DNA of 64,000 bases from Streptomyces litmocidini (GCF_014649755.1 NZ_BMTQ01000004.1:372001-436000), one strand, 5' to 3'; shown: positions 28,444-37,972, counted from the stretch's first letter. The notes: generated from the letters alone by a model not told the origin. Numbers and translations are program-made.

Positions 28444-29658
28444 ATGGCCGCTACGACCCCGGGAACCCCCGGCACGCCCCGCGTCCTGCGGGCCATGAAC
28501 GACCGCGCCGCCCTGGACCTGCTCCTGGAGCACGGCCCCCTCTCGCGGACCCGGATCGGCAAGCTCACCGGCCTGTCCAAACCGACCGCGTCCCAGCTGC
28601 TCGGCCGCCTCGAAGCGGCCGGACTCGTCGTCGCCACCGGCACCACCGAGGGCCGGCCCGGGCCGAACGCCCAGCTCTACGCGGTCAACGCACGGGCCGC
28701 GTACGCCGCCGGGCTCGACGTCGACCAGCACCGCGTCCACGCCGCCGTCGCCGACATCACGGGCGAGATCGTCGGCGCGTACGAGCTCCGCACCCCCGGC
28801 CGCTCCGCCTCCGGCGTCGTCCGCCAGGTCACCGACGCCCTCGCCGGGGCCGTCGCGGAGGCCGGCGTCGCCCTCGAGGACGTGCGGCGCCTGGTCATCG
28901 GCACCCCGGGCGCCTTCGACCCCGCCACCGGGCGCCTGCGGTACGCCTCCCACCTGCCCGGCTGGCACTCCCCCACCCTCCTGGAGGAGCTGGCCGCCGC
29001 CCTCCCCATGCCGTTCGAGTACGAGAACGACGTCAACCTCGTCGCCGTCGCCGAGCAGCGCCTCGGCGCCGCCCGGGGCCACACCGACTTCGCCCTGCTG
29101 TGGAACGAGGGCGGGCTCGGCGCCGCCCTCGTCCTCGGCGGACGGCTGCACCGCGGCTTCACCGGGGGCGCCGGCGAGCTCGGCTTCCTGCCCGTGCCCG
29201 GCACCCCGCTCGTCCGACAGGTCACCAAGGCCAACTCCGGCGGCTTCCAGGAGCTCGCGGGCATCCAGGCCGTGCCCCGGCTCGCCCGCGCCGCCGGGAT
29301 CGAGACGCCCGACCACCCCTACGTACCGGTGGTGACCGGGCTGCTGTCCCGGGCCGCCGAGACCCACGAGGACGATCCCCGGTACGCGGAGCTGCTCGAC
29401 CGCTACGCCGAACGCCTCGCCACCGGACTCGCCTCCCTCGTCGCCGTCCTCGACCCCGAACTGATCGTGCTCTCCGGAGACGCCCTCGTCACCGGCGGAG
29501 AACCCCTCCGCGCGCGCGTGCAGTCCGAACTCGCCGACCTCGCCCCTTCCCGGCCGCGGCTCGTCCTCTCCGCCGTGCGCCGGAGCCCCGTGCTGCGCGG
29601 CGCCCTCGAAAGCGCCCTCGCCACCACGCGCGACGAGGTCTTCGACACCTCGCGCTGA
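28444..29658 (+). CDS. csnR: ROK-family transcriptional repressor (CsnR-like)
   Basis: This 404-residue protein has an N-terminal winged helix (about residues 15-75: LLEHGPLSRTRIGKLTGLSKPTASQLLGRLEAAGLV) and a C-terminal ROK sugar-kinase-like domain. The usual ROK zinc-site cysteines are absent, and GAFDPATGRLRYASHLPGW and NDVNLVAVAEQRLGAARG are visible. Downstream are a sugar ABC importer, a GH4 enzyme and a BadF-type kinase. With the exact upstream CsnR box this matches the chitosan-oligosaccharide operon. I chose the ATG at 28444; a start at 28411 would add 11 residues. Confidence 0.85.
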   Translation: MAATTPGTPGTPRVLRAMNDRAALDLLLEHGPLSRTRIGKLTGLSKPTASQLLGRLEAAGLVVATGTTEGRPGPNAQLYAVNARAAYAAGLDVDQHRVHAAVADITGEIVGAYELRTPGRSASGVVRQVTDALAGAVAEAGVALEDVRRLVIGTPGAFDPATGRLRYASHLPGWHSPTLLEELAAALPMPFEYENDVNLVAVAEQRLGAARGHTDFALLWNEGGLGAALVLGGRLHRGFTGGAGELGFLPVPGTPLVRQVTKANSGGFQELAGIQAVPRLARAAGIETPDHPYVPVVTGLLSRAAETHEDDPRYAELLDRYAERLATGLASLVAVLDPELIVLSGDALVTGGEPLRARVQSELADLAPSRPRLVLSAVRRSPVLRGALESALATTRDEVFDTSR

Positions 29659-29710
29659 CCGTCCCCGCTTCTCCGCCAAGCCCGACACCCGTCCCGCAGG
29701 GAGACCCGCC

Positions 29711-31054
29711 ATGCCCGTACGTCCGCGCAGAGCCGCCGCCGCGCTCGCCGCCACCGCCTCGATCGCCCTCTTCGCCTCCGCCTGTACCGGCTCCGCGAAC
29801 AACGCGGCCACCGACGACCCGAACGCGCGGACGACGATCACGTTCTGGCACGGCTGGTCGGCGCCCTCCGAGGTCAAGGCGATCGAGGACGACGTCGCCC
29901 GCTTCGAGAAGGCCCACCCGAACATCAAGGTGAAGGTCGTCGGCGACATCAACGACGAGAAGCTCGGCCAGGCGCTGCGCGCGGGCGGCTCGAACGGGCC
30001 GGACGTCGTGTCCTCGTTCACCACCTCCAACGTCGGCAAGTTCTGCTCCTCGGGCGCGCTCGCCGACCTCGCGCCCTTCATAGCGAAGTCGAAGCTGGAC
30101 CTGGACAAGACCTTCCCGAAGGTCCTCCAGGAGTACACCCAGTTCGAGGGCAGGCGGTGCGCGATGCCGCTGCTCTCCGACGCGTACGGCCTCTACTACA
30201 ACAAGGACGCCTTCAGGAAGGCCGGCCTCGACCCCGAGGCCCCGCCGAAGACCTGGTCCCAGTTCGCCCAGGTCGCCGAGAAGCTCACCAAGCCCAAGGG
30301 CGACTCCTACGAGCAGCTCGGCTTCATGCCGACCTACCTCGGCTACGAGACGGTCGTCGAGCACTACATGTCGCAGTGGGACCACGCGTACTTCGACGAG
30401 AACGGCAAGTCGAACGTCGCCAAGGACCCGGCCTTCGCCGAGATGATGACGTACCAGAAGTCCCTGGTGGACTCCCTCGGCGGCTTCGAGAAGCTCGACA
30501 GGTACCGCACCACCTTCGGCGACGAGTGGGGCACCAAGCACCCGTTCCAGACCGGTCAGGTCGCCATGCAGCTCGACGGCGAGTGGCGGCTGAACTTCAT
30601 CGAGCAGGCCGGGGTGAAGTTCGACGTCGGCGTCGCCCCGCTGCCGGTCGCGGACGACGAGATCGCCGAGTACGGCAAGGGCTACCTCTCCGGCACGATC
30701 ATGGGCATCGCGCCGCAGAGCAAGAAGCAGAACGCGGCCTGGGAGCTGGTCAAGTACATGACCACGGACACCGACGCCGTGGTGGGCTTCGCGAACGCCA
30801 TCGGGAACGTGCCCTCCACCTTCGAGGCCCTGAAGTCCCCGGACCTGAAGTTCGACGACCGCTTCAAGGTCTTCCTGGACATCGCCCGGCACCCGGAGTC
30901 CACCACCCCGGACGGCGCCGTGAACGGCCCCGCCTACCAGGAGACCCTCTCCGCCCTCGCCCACAAGTACGAGAGCGGGAAGATCACGGACCTCAAGAAG
31001 GGCCTCGCGGACGCCGCCGCCCAGATCGACCGCGACATCGCCGCCGCGAAGTAA
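29711..31054 (+). CDS. csnE: Sugar ABC transporter substrate-binding lipoprotein (CsnE-like)
   Basis: This 447-residue solute-binding protein belongs to the carbohydrate family 1. A lipoprotein signal ends in the lipobox SAC near residue 27 (LFASACTGS), and the mature protein starts with ITFWHGWSAPSEVKAIEDDVARFEKAHPNIKVKV, typical of oligosaccharide binders. In the operon context it should capture glucosamine oligosaccharides outside the membrane and deliver them to the two permeases. No ATPase gene is in the operon; a shared MsiK-type ATPase elsewhere is the usual Streptomyces solution. Confidence 0.85.
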   Translation: MPVRPRRAAAALAATASIALFASACTGSANNAATDDPNARTTITFWHGWSAPSEVKAIEDDVARFEKAHPNIKVKVVGDINDEKLGQALRAGGSNGPDVVSSFTTSNVGKFCSSGALADLAPFIAKSKLDLDKTFPKVLQEYTQFEGRRCAMPLLSDAYGLYYNKDAFRKAGLDPEAPPKTWSQFAQVAEKLTKPKGDSYEQLGFMPTYLGYETVVEHYMSQWDHAYFDENGKSNVAKDPAFAEMMTYQKSLVDSLGGFEKLDRYRTTFGDEWGTKHPFQTGQVAMQLDGEWRLNFIEQAGVKFDVGVAPLPVADDEIAEYGKGYLSGTIMGIAPQSKKQNAAWELVKYMTTDTDAVVGFANAIGNVPSTFEALKSPDLKFDDRFKVFLDIARHPESTTPDGAVNGPAYQETLSALAHKYESGKITDLKKGLADAAAQIDRDIAAAK

Positions 31055-31060
31055 CCCGCC

Positions 31061-32002
31061 ATGACCACCTACACGCTCCGCGCGAAGCGGCGGCGCAACG
31101 CGCTGCGCGCCGCACTGTTCATGTCGCCCTGGCTGATCGGATTCGGCTTCTTCTTCGCCTATCCGCTGATCTCCACGGTGTACTTCTCGTTCATGCGCTA
31201 CGACGGCCTCAACCCGCCGACCTGGCGCGGCACGGAGAACTGGGCGTACGTCTTCTCCGACCTGCCGAAGTTCTGGCCGGCGATGCAGAACACCCTCTGG
31301 CTGGCGGTCGTCATGGTGACCTGCCGGGTCGTCTTCGGCCTCGGCGTCGGCATGCTGATCACCAAGATCAAGCAGGGCGCCGGGATCTACCGCACCCTCT
31401 TCTACCTGCCGTACCTGGCGCCGCCGGTGGCCGCCACGCTCGCCTTCGTCTTCCTGCTCAACCCCGGCACCGGACCGGTCAACTCGTTCCTGGAGGCGGT
31501 CGGCGTCCCCGCCCCCTCCTGGTTCAACGACGCGGACTGGGCCAAACCGGCCCTCACGGTCCTCGCCGTGTGGGGCGTCGGCGACCTCATGGTCATCTTC
31601 ATGGCCGCCCTGCTCGACGTGCCGAAGGAGCAGTACGAGGCCGCGGAACTGGACGGCGCGTCCCCCTGGCAGCGGTTCCGGTACGTCACGCTGCCGAACA
31701 TCTCGCCGATCGTGCTCTTCGCGGTCGTGACCGGGGTCATCGGCGCGATGCAGTACTACACCCAGCCGATCGTGGCCGCCAAGGTCGCCTCGGGGGTGAT
31801 GGGCGGCTCCGGCGCCCCCTTCCAGCCCGGCTACCCGGACGACTCCACGCTGACCCTCCCGCAGCTGATCTACAGCCTCGGCTTCAGCCAGTTCAACTAC
31901 GGCGCGGCCTGCGTGGTGGCGCTCGTGCTCTTCGCCTTCTCCATGGCCTTCACCGCGCTGCTGATGCGGCGGCGCGGCGGCCTGATCGGCTCGGGTGACT
32001 GA
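31061..32002 (+). CDS. csnF: Sugar ABC transporter permease (CsnF-like)
   Basis: This 313-residue inner-membrane permease has six predicted helices and the EAA loop EAAELDGASPWQRFRYVTLPNISP, which contacts the ATPase. It begins six bases after the substrate-binding protein gene and is followed after three bases by the second permease gene. The N-terminal basic region and FMSPWLIGFGFFFAYPLIST helix are typical of the MalF/UgpA-like subunit. Confidence 0.87.
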   Translation: MTTYTLRAKRRRNALRAALFMSPWLIGFGFFFAYPLISTVYFSFMRYDGLNPPTWRGTENWAYVFSDLPKFWPAMQNTLWLAVVMVTCRVVFGLGVGMLITKIKQGAGIYRTLFYLPYLAPPVAATLAFVFLLNPGTGPVNSFLEAVGVPAPSWFNDADWAKPALTVLAVWGVGDLMVIFMAALLDVPKEQYEAAELDGASPWQRFRYVTLPNISPIVLFAVVTGVIGAMQYYTQPIVAAKVASGVMGGSGAPFQPGYPDDSTLTLPQLIYSLGFSQFNYGAACVVALVLFAFSMAFTALLMRRRGGLIGSGD

Positions 32003-32005
32003 ACC

Positions 32006-32902
32006 ATGACGACCGCAACCGCCACCGCCCCCTCCCCCGTCCGGAGCGCGGCGAGCCCCGCCGGGAAACGGGCCCGCCGCAGGGCGCTGCTGCACTGGAT
32101 CGCCGTGCACGCGCTCGGCATCGCCGCCGCCCTGTTCTTCGTCCTCCCGTTCGTCTTCGTCTTCCTGACCTCCCTGATGGGCGACGAGCAGGCGCTCACC
32201 CGGGACCTGACGCCGAACTCCTGGCACTGGGACAACTACGTCCGGGTCTTCGAGACGGACGGCTTCCTGATCTGGTGGAGGAACTCCCTGCTGTACGCGG
32301 GACTCGGCACCGTGCTCGTCGTGGTGTCCTCGATCCCCGTGGCGTACGCGCTCGCGAAGTTCCGCTTCCGGGGCCGGCACCTGTCGCTGCTGCTCGTCAT
32401 CGCCACGATGATGCTGCCGCCGCAGGTCGTGATCATCCCCATGTACCTGTTCTGGGCGAAGCAGATGGACCTCTCCGGCACGCTGTGGCCGCTGATCGTC
32501 CCGATGGCGTTCGGCGACGCCTTCGCCGTCTTCCTGCTGCGCCAGTTCCTGCTGACCATCCCGAACGAGTACGTCGAGGCCGCCCGGATCGACGGCTGCG
32601 GCGAACTGCGCACCCTGGTGCGGGTCGTGCTCCCGATGGCGAGGCCCGGCATCGCCGCCGTCGCCCTCTTCCAGTTCTTCTACTGCTGGAACGACTACTT
32701 CGGGCCGCAGATCTACGCCTCCGAGAACGCGGCCGCCTGGACGCTCAGTTACGGCCTGGAGTCCTTCAAGGGCGCGCACCACACCGACTGGAATCTGACC
32801 ATGGCCGCGACCGTCCTGGTCATGGCCCCCGTGATCCTCGTGTTCTTCTTCGCGCAGAAGGCGTTCGTCGAGGGAGTCACCCTGACCGGAGTGAAGGGCT
32901 GA
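32006..32902 (+). CDS. csnG: Sugar ABC transporter permease (CsnG-like)
   Basis: This 298-residue protein is the MalG-type partner permease. It has six helices and an EAA loop EAARIDGCGELRTLVRVVLPMARPG, and ends with the typical FFAQKAFVEGVTLTGVKG. It forms the membrane channel with the preceding gene product, three bases upstream. Confidence 0.87.
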   Translation: MTTATATAPSPVRSAASPAGKRARRRALLHWIAVHALGIAAALFFVLPFVFVFLTSLMGDEQALTRDLTPNSWHWDNYVRVFETDGFLIWWRNSLLYAGLGTVLVVVSSIPVAYALAKFRFRGRHLSLLLVIATMMLPPQVVIIPMYLFWAKQMDLSGTLWPLIVPMAFGDAFAVFLLRQFLLTIPNEYVEAARIDGCGELRTLVRVVLPMARPGIAAVALFQFFYCWNDYFGPQIYASENAAAWTLSYGLESFKGAHHTDWNLTMAATVLVMAPVILVFFFAQKAFVEGVTLTGVKG

Positions 32903-32908
32903 TACGAG

Positions 32909-34174
32909 ATGAAGCTCGCTGTCGTGGGGGGCGGTTCCACCTACACCCCCGAACTGATCGACGGATTCGCGCGCCTGCGCGACACCCTGCCCCTCACCGA
33001 ACTCGTCCTCGTCGACCCCGCCGCCGAACGCCTGGAGCTCGTCGGCGGCCTGGCCCGGCGGATCTTCGCCAAGCTGGACCACGACGGCGAGGTCGTCACC
33101 ACGAGCGACCTCGACGCCGGGGTCGAGGGCGCCGACGCCGTCCTGCTCCAGCTGCGGGTCGGCGGCCAGGCCGCCCGCGAGCAGGACGAGACCTGGCCGC
33201 TGGAGTGCGGCTGCGTCGGCCAGGAGACGACGGGTGCCGGTGGTCTGGCGAAGGCGCTGCGGACGGTGCCGGTGGTGCTCGACATCGCCGAGCGGATCCG
33301 CCGGGCCAATCCCGACGCCTGGATCATCGACTTCACCAACCCCGTCGGCATCGTCACGCGCGCGCTGCTGCAGGCCGGGCACAAGGCCGTCGGCCTGTGC
33401 AACGTGGCCATCGGCTTCCAGCGGAAGTTCGCGGGGCTCCTCGGCGTGACCCCGTCCGAGGTCCACCTCGACCACGTCGGGCTCAACCACCTGACCTGGG
33501 AGCGGGCGGTACGGCTCGGGGGCCCCGAGGGCGAGGACGTGCTGCCCCGGCTGCTCGCCGCGCACGGCGACGCGATCGCCGGGGACCTCCGCCTGCCGCG
33601 GGCGGTCCTGGACCGGCTCGGCGTCGTCCCCTCGTACTACCTGCGGTACTTCTACGCGCACGACGAGGTGGTGCGGGAGCTCGGCACGAAGCCCTCGCGG
33701 GCCGCCGAGGTCGCGGCGATGGAGCGGGAGCTCCTGGCGATGTACGGGGACCCGGCGCTCGACGAGAAGCCGGCCCTGCTCGCCCGGCGCGGCGGCGCCT
33801 TCTACTCGGAGGCGGCCGTCGACCTGGCGGCCTCCCTGCTGGGCGGCGGGGGCTCGCCGTACCAGGTGGTGAACGCGTACAACAACGGCACGCTGCCGTT
33901 CCTGCCGGACGACGCCGTGATCGAGACGCAGGCGGCGGTCGGCCCCCACGGCGCCACGCCGCTGCCGGTCGCGCCCGTCGACCCGCTCTACGCCGGTCTC
34001 GTCGCGAACGTCACGGCCTACGAGGACCTGGCCCTGGAGGCGGCGCTGCGCGGCGGCCGGGACCGGGTCTTCAAGGCGCTGCTCGCCCACCCCCTGGTGG
34101 GGCAGTACGCGTACGCCGACGGGCTCACCGACCGGCTGATCGCGCACAACCGGGAGCACCTCGCGTGGGCGTGA
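32909..34174 (+). CDS. csnH: GH4-family 6-phospho-beta-glucosidase-like enzyme (CsnH-like)
   Basis: This 421-residue protein is an NAD- and metal-dependent family 4 glycosidase. It has the N-terminal Rossmann motif VVGGGSTYTPELIDGF, the FTNPVGIVT strand, the metal-binding Cys in LCNVAIGF and the His in GLNHLTW. GH4 enzymes cleave glycosides by a redox-elimination route, often on 6-phosphorylated substrates. Here it should split imported glucosamine oligomers or their phosphates. Its stop overlaps the start region of the kinase gene. Confidence 0.88.
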   Translation: MKLAVVGGGSTYTPELIDGFARLRDTLPLTELVLVDPAAERLELVGGLARRIFAKLDHDGEVVTTSDLDAGVEGADAVLLQLRVGGQAAREQDETWPLECGCVGQETTGAGGLAKALRTVPVVLDIAERIRRANPDAWIIDFTNPVGIVTRALLQAGHKAVGLCNVAIGFQRKFAGLLGVTPSEVHLDHVGLNHLTWERAVRLGGPEGEDVLPRLLAAHGDAIAGDLRLPRAVLDRLGVVPSYYLRYFYAHDEVVRELGTKPSRAAEVAAMERELLAMYGDPALDEKPALLARRGGAFYSEAAVDLAASLLGGGGSPYQVVNAYNNGTLPFLPDDAVIETQAAVGPHGATPLPVAPVDPLYAGLVANVTAYEDLALEAALRGGRDRVFKALLAHPLVGQYAYADGLTDRLIAHNREHLAWA

Positions 34175-35145
34175 ACCTGAACGGGGCCCTCCTCGCGGTC
34201 GACGCGGGGAACAGCAAGACCGACGTCGCGGTGGTCTCCCGGGACGGGACCGTCCTGGGGGCGGCGCGCGGCGGCGGGTTCCAGCCCCCCGTGGTGGGGG
34301 TGGGAGCGGCGGTCGACGGACTCGTGGAGATCGTCGGGAGGGCCTGCGCCGAGGCGGGGGTCCCCGCGGAGTTCGCGCACGTCACGGCCTGTCTCGCCAA
34401 TGCCGACCTGCCCGTCGAGGAGGCCGCGCTCCGGGAGGAGCTGCTCGGCCGGGGCCTGAGCCGCTCCGTCCGGGTCCACAACGACACCTTCGCCATCCTG
34501 CGGGCCGGGCTCGACGAGCCGCGGGGCGTGGCCGTGGTGTGCGGGGCCGGGATCAACTGCGTCGGGATGACCCCGGACGGGCGGACCGCGCGCTTCCCCG
34601 CGATCGGGAAGATCTCCGGGGACTGGGGCGGGGGCGGCGGACTGGCCGACGAGGCCCTGTGGTCCGCGGCGCGCGCCGAGGACGGGCGGGGGCTGTCCAC
34701 CGTCCTCGCCGACGCGCTGCCCGCGCACTTCGGCCTGGAGTCGATGTACGCGCTGATCGAGGCGCTGCACCTGGGCGGGATCCCGATGGCGCGGCGGCAC
34801 GAGCTGGCACCGGTGCTGTTCGCGGTCGCGGCCGGGGGCGATCCGGTGGCGCTGTCGATCGTGCACCGGCAGGCCGAGGAGGTCGTCGCCATGGCGGCGG
34901 TCGCGCTGCGCCGGCTCGGTCTCCACCGCGAGGAGGCCCCGGTGGTGCTGGGCGGCAGCGTGCTCGCCGCGCGCCACCCGCAGCTGGAGGAACGGATCCG
35001 CGAACTCCTCGCGGCGCGGGCGCCGAAGGCGGTGATCGGCTTCGTGACCGCGCCGCCGGTCCTCGGCGCGGGCCTCCTCGCCCTGGACGAGGAGGCGGCG
35101 GGCCCGGAGGCGAAGGCCCGGCTGCGGGAGCGGTACGAGGGCTGA
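34165..35145 (+). CDS. csnK: BadF/BadG-type sugar kinase (CsnK-like)
   Basis: This 326-residue protein has the acetate and sugar kinase/Hsc70/actin fold of the BadF/BadG/N-acetylglucosamine-kinase family. The phosphate-1 loop is AVDAGNSKTDVAVV, the adenosine region includes CGAGINCVGM, and the C-terminal VVLGGSVLAA and PVLGAGLLAL segments are present. The GTG at 34165 fits GGGAG eight bases upstream better than the in-frame GTG at 34171, which overlaps the csnH stop codon. Its likely role is ATP-dependent phosphorylation of glucosamine or its oligomers. Confidence 0.85.
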   Translation: MGVNLNGALLAVDAGNSKTDVAVVSRDGTVLGAARGGGFQPPVVGVGAAVDGLVEIVGRACAEAGVPAEFAHVTACLANADLPVEEAALREELLGRGLSRSVRVHNDTFAILRAGLDEPRGVAVVCGAGINCVGMTPDGRTARFPAIGKISGDWGGGGGLADEALWSAARAEDGRGLSTVLADALPAHFGLESMYALIEALHLGGIPMARRHELAPVLFAVAAGGDPVALSIVHRQAEEVVAMAAVALRRLGLHREEAPVVLGGSVLAARHPQLEERIRELLAARAPKAVIGFVTAPPVLGAGLLALDEEAAGPEAKARLRERYEG

Positions 35146-35153
35146 GGGGGTGG

Positions 35154-35193
35154 GTGCGGGGCGTTCCGTCGGATGCGGCGGGGCGCCCCGCAC
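35154..35193 (+). terminator. Probable terminator of the csn operon
   Basis: GTGCGGGGCG (35154-35163) and CGCCCCGCAC (35184-35193) are perfect inverted repeats separated by 20 bases, just after the kinase stop codon. The large loop makes it weaker than the other terminators in the window. Confidence 0.5.
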
Positions 35194-35435
35194 GCATGTT
35201 CACCTGTTCGAGCGATGGCCGATACGGAACCGATCCGGGCCGGGTGACGTGTTCGAAGTGAGGGGTTCGCCCGCTGATGCGTGGGGGGCATGGGGCACGG
35301 TAGGCACAAGATCCAGTCAATCCCGGTGTGCGGACGGCCCCCTGCGGCCATACTGCTGGCCGGGTGGTCCACCACCGGAACCGGACTCACCGGCCGGCCG
35401 GAGGGACCGACGTCAGCGACCGAGGGGGAGGTCAA

Positions 35436-36863
35436 GTGACACACCCGCCGAACGCGCCCGCCGCCTCGGCGGCGCGGGGCACGGCCCAGGCGCCCGCGCG
35501 CCCCGCCGGCCTGCCCGCGCAGCCGTCGCCCGCGCCCGTCGCCGGCCCGCCCGCGGGACGCGGCGCCTGGGCCGTGGGACGGGAGCGGCTGCGGGAGGCC
35601 GCGACCACCGAGCCCGGTCGCCTCCAGATCCTCGGAGCCGTACTGGCGCTGCTCGTCGTCGCGTTCGGGGCCGTCACCGCCCTGGAGGTCACCGGCCGGG
35701 CCTCCGCCGCCGACGACGTCGTCAGCCGCAGCCAGCCGCTGAGCGCCGACGCGGCCGCCCTCTACCGCTCCCTCGCCGACGCCGACACCACCGCCGCGAG
35801 CGGATTCCTGGCGGGCACCCTGGAGCCCGCGCAGTCCCGCGCGCGCTACGCCCGGGACATCACCACCGCTTCCCGGCTGCTCGTCAAGGCCGCGGCGAAC
35901 ACGGACGGTTCGTCCGCGTCGGCCCGCGAGATCGCCACCCTCAACGAGCAGCTCCCCCGCTACACGGGCCTCGTCGAGCGCGCCCGGGCCGCCAACCGGC
36001 AGGGACTGCCGCTCGGCGGCGCCTATCTGCGGTACGCCAACCAGCAGATGACCAGCGCGCTCCTTCCGGCCGCCGAGCGGCTGTACGCGGCGGAGACGGC
36101 GCGGCTGCACGGGGACGACGACTCGGCCCGCGCCTGGCCGTTCCTGTCGCTCGCGCTCGGCCTGCTGGCGCTCGGCGCCCTCCTCTGGGCCCAGCGCCGC
36201 AACTACGCCCGCACCCACCGGGTCTTCAACCACGGGCTGCTCGCCGCCACCGCCGCCACCGCGGTCGTCCTGCTGTGGCTCGTCGCCGCGCACACCGTGA
36301 CGCGTGCCGAGCTGAACGGCGCGCGGGCGCACGGGCAGGAGTCCCTCCAGGTCCTCAACACCGCCCGGATCAGCTCGCTCACCGCCCGCGCCAACGAGAA
36401 CCTGACCCTGGTCGCCCGGGGCGCGGTCCTCACCGAGGACGGCAAGAACGACAAGTACGAGGCGGACTACACGGCGAGCATGGGCGCCCTGACGACGGCG
36501 CTCGCCGCGGCGCGCGAGCTCGCCGACGACGACGCCGGGCGCGCCCCGGTGGACGACTCCGCCGCACGCGCGGCCGACTGGCGCGAGCGCCACAAGGACG
36601 CCCGCGCGAAGGACGAGGCCGGCGACTACGAGGGCGCCCTCGTCCGGGTCGTCGGCGCCGAGGACTCCACCGGCCGGTCCTTCGACCAGGTCGACGCGGC
36701 CCTGGAGCGGGCCCTCGCGCACGAGCAGTCCGAGTTCACCCGCTCCGCCGGGGCCGCCAGGGACGCGCTGACCGCGCTGCCGCTGGGGGCGGCGGCCCTC
36801 GGGATCCTGGGTGCGGCGGGCGCCGTGCTCGGCATCAACCGCAGACTGTCGGAGTACCGGTGA
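35436..36863 (+). CDS. glnX: GlnX-like four-helix membrane protein
   Basis: This 475-residue membrane protein starts at the GTG at 35436 after GGGGGAGG. A Pro/Ala-rich cytoplasmic leader precedes helix 1 (about residues 65-86). A 150-residue helical extracytoplasmic domain, helices 2 (about 235) and 3 (about 266), a second extracytoplasmic domain and helix 4 (about 450) follow. This four-helix layout and the downstream binding protein and PknG-like kinase match mycobacterial GlnX, which relays amino-acid sensing by GlnH to PknG. I assign the name by context and topology, not by detailed alignment. Confidence 0.75.
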   Translation: MTHPPNAPAASAARGTAQAPARPAGLPAQPSPAPVAGPPAGRGAWAVGRERLREAATTEPGRLQILGAVLALLVVAFGAVTALEVTGRASAADDVVSRSQPLSADAAALYRSLADADTTAASGFLAGTLEPAQSRARYARDITTASRLLVKAAANTDGSSASAREIATLNEQLPRYTGLVERARAANRQGLPLGGAYLRYANQQMTSALLPAAERLYAAETARLHGDDDSARAWPFLSLALGLLALGALLWAQRRNYARTHRVFNHGLLAATAATAVVLLWLVAAHTVTRAELNGARAHGQESLQVLNTARISSLTARANENLTLVARGAVLTEDGKNDKYEADYTASMGALTTALAAARELADDDAGRAPVDDSAARAADWRERHKDARAKDEAGDYEGALVRVVGAEDSTGRSFDQVDAALERALAHEQSEFTRSAGAARDALTALPLGAAALGILGAAGAVLGINRRLSEYR

Positions 36864-36874
36864 GAGGGGGCGGG

Positions 36875-37972
36875 ATGCCGAACGGCACGGACCCGCTGGT
36901 GCGGCGGACGGCGAACGGCACGGACCCGCTGGTGTCGCGGACGACGGGTGGCACGGTCCCGCTGGTGTCGCGGGCCGCCAGGCGGCTGCGGGGCTGGGGC
37001 GGGGTGGCCACCATGGCCCTGGCCTGCGGGCTCACCGCCTCACTGACCCTGCTGCCCCTCGCGCACGACGGGAACGGTGCGGCGGCCGCACCCCGGACGC
37101 CCGGCCCCGGCGTGGGCACCGGCGTCCAGATCAAGGCCGACACCTGCGAGCACCCCGAGGCCTCCCTCACGCCCTCGTCGGCGGACGGCCCGTCGGTCCG
37201 GGCGATCAAGGACCGCGGGAAGCTGATCGTCGGCGTCGACCAGTCCAGCTACCGCTGGGGCTACCGGAACCCGGAGAAGGGCGTCCTGGAGGGCTTCGAC
37301 ATCGACCTGGCCCGGGCCGTCGCCAAGGACCTCCTCGGCGACCCGGAGGCGATCATCTTCCGCGCGATCCCCACCAACCAGCGGATCGCCGCACTGAACA
37401 GCGGCAAGGTCGACCTCGTCGTGCGCACCATGACGATCAACTGCAAGCGGATCGAGCAGGTCGCCTTCTCCACCGCCTACTTCCAGGCCGGCCAGCAGGT
37501 CCTGGCGCCCAAGCTCGACAAGGGCATCACCGGTTACGACTCCTCGCTGCGCGGCAAGCGGATCTGCACCGCCGAGGGCTCCACGGCCTACGACGCCCTG
37601 GCGGAGAACTCCTTCGGCGCGGTCTTCGAGGACGAGGCCGACGGCACCAAGGACGACAAGGACCTGCTGACCGTCCCCAACCAGCTGGACTGCCTGGCCC
37701 GGCTCCAGATGGGCGAGGTCGACGCCGTCGTCACCGACAACGCCCTCGCGGCCGGCCAGGCCGCGCAGGACCCGGCGGTCGAGCTCAAGGGCCGGCCGTT
37801 CACGAAGGAGTACTACGGGGTGGCGGCCAAGCTGGGCAACGACGACCTGGTGCGCCGGGTCAACCAGGTCCTGGTGGGCTACCGGCAGGGCCCCTGGCAG
37901 GCCGCGTACAAGGAGTGGCTGGAGAAGGACCTCCCCGGGATACCGGGGCCACCCGCTCCGTTGTACAAGTAG
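36875..37972 (+). CDS. glnH: GlnH-like amino-acid-binding protein
   Basis: This is a 365-residue solute-binding protein of the polar amino acid (family 3) type. An N-terminal hydrophobic anchor (about residues 35-60, ALAC near its start could be a lipobox) is followed by the binding domain (KLIVGVDQSSYRWG ... EGFDIDLARAVAKDLLG ... DLVVRTMTINCKRIEQVAFSTAYF). No permease or ATPase is adjacent, so it should sense rather than transport, as mycobacterial GlnH does. The N-terminus has three copies of an 11-residue GTDPLVSR unit. The ATG at 36875 follows AGAGGGGG; the GTG at 36860 overlapping the upstream stop is an alternative. Confidence 0.82.
   Translation: MPNGTDPLVRRTANGTDPLVSRTTGGTVPLVSRAARRLRGWGGVATMALACGLTASLTLLPLAHDGNGAAAAPRTPGPGVGTGVQIKADTCEHPEASLTPSSADGPSVRAIKDRGKLIVGVDQSSYRWGYRNPEKGVLEGFDIDLARAVAKDLLGDPEAIIFRAIPTNQRIAALNSGKVDLVVRTMTINCKRIEQVAFSTAYFQAGQQVLAPKLDKGITGYDSSLRGKRICTAEGSTAYDALAENSFGAVFEDEADGTKDDKDLLTVPNQLDCLARLQMGEVDAVVTDNALAAGQAAQDPAVELKGRPFTKEYYGVAAKLGNDDLVRRVNQVLVGYRQGPWQAAYKEWLEKDLPGIPGPPAPLYK

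Noticed and set aside
29489..34159. Long minus-strand frame opposite the csn operon
   Set aside because: Antisense to five solid genes; composition bias only.
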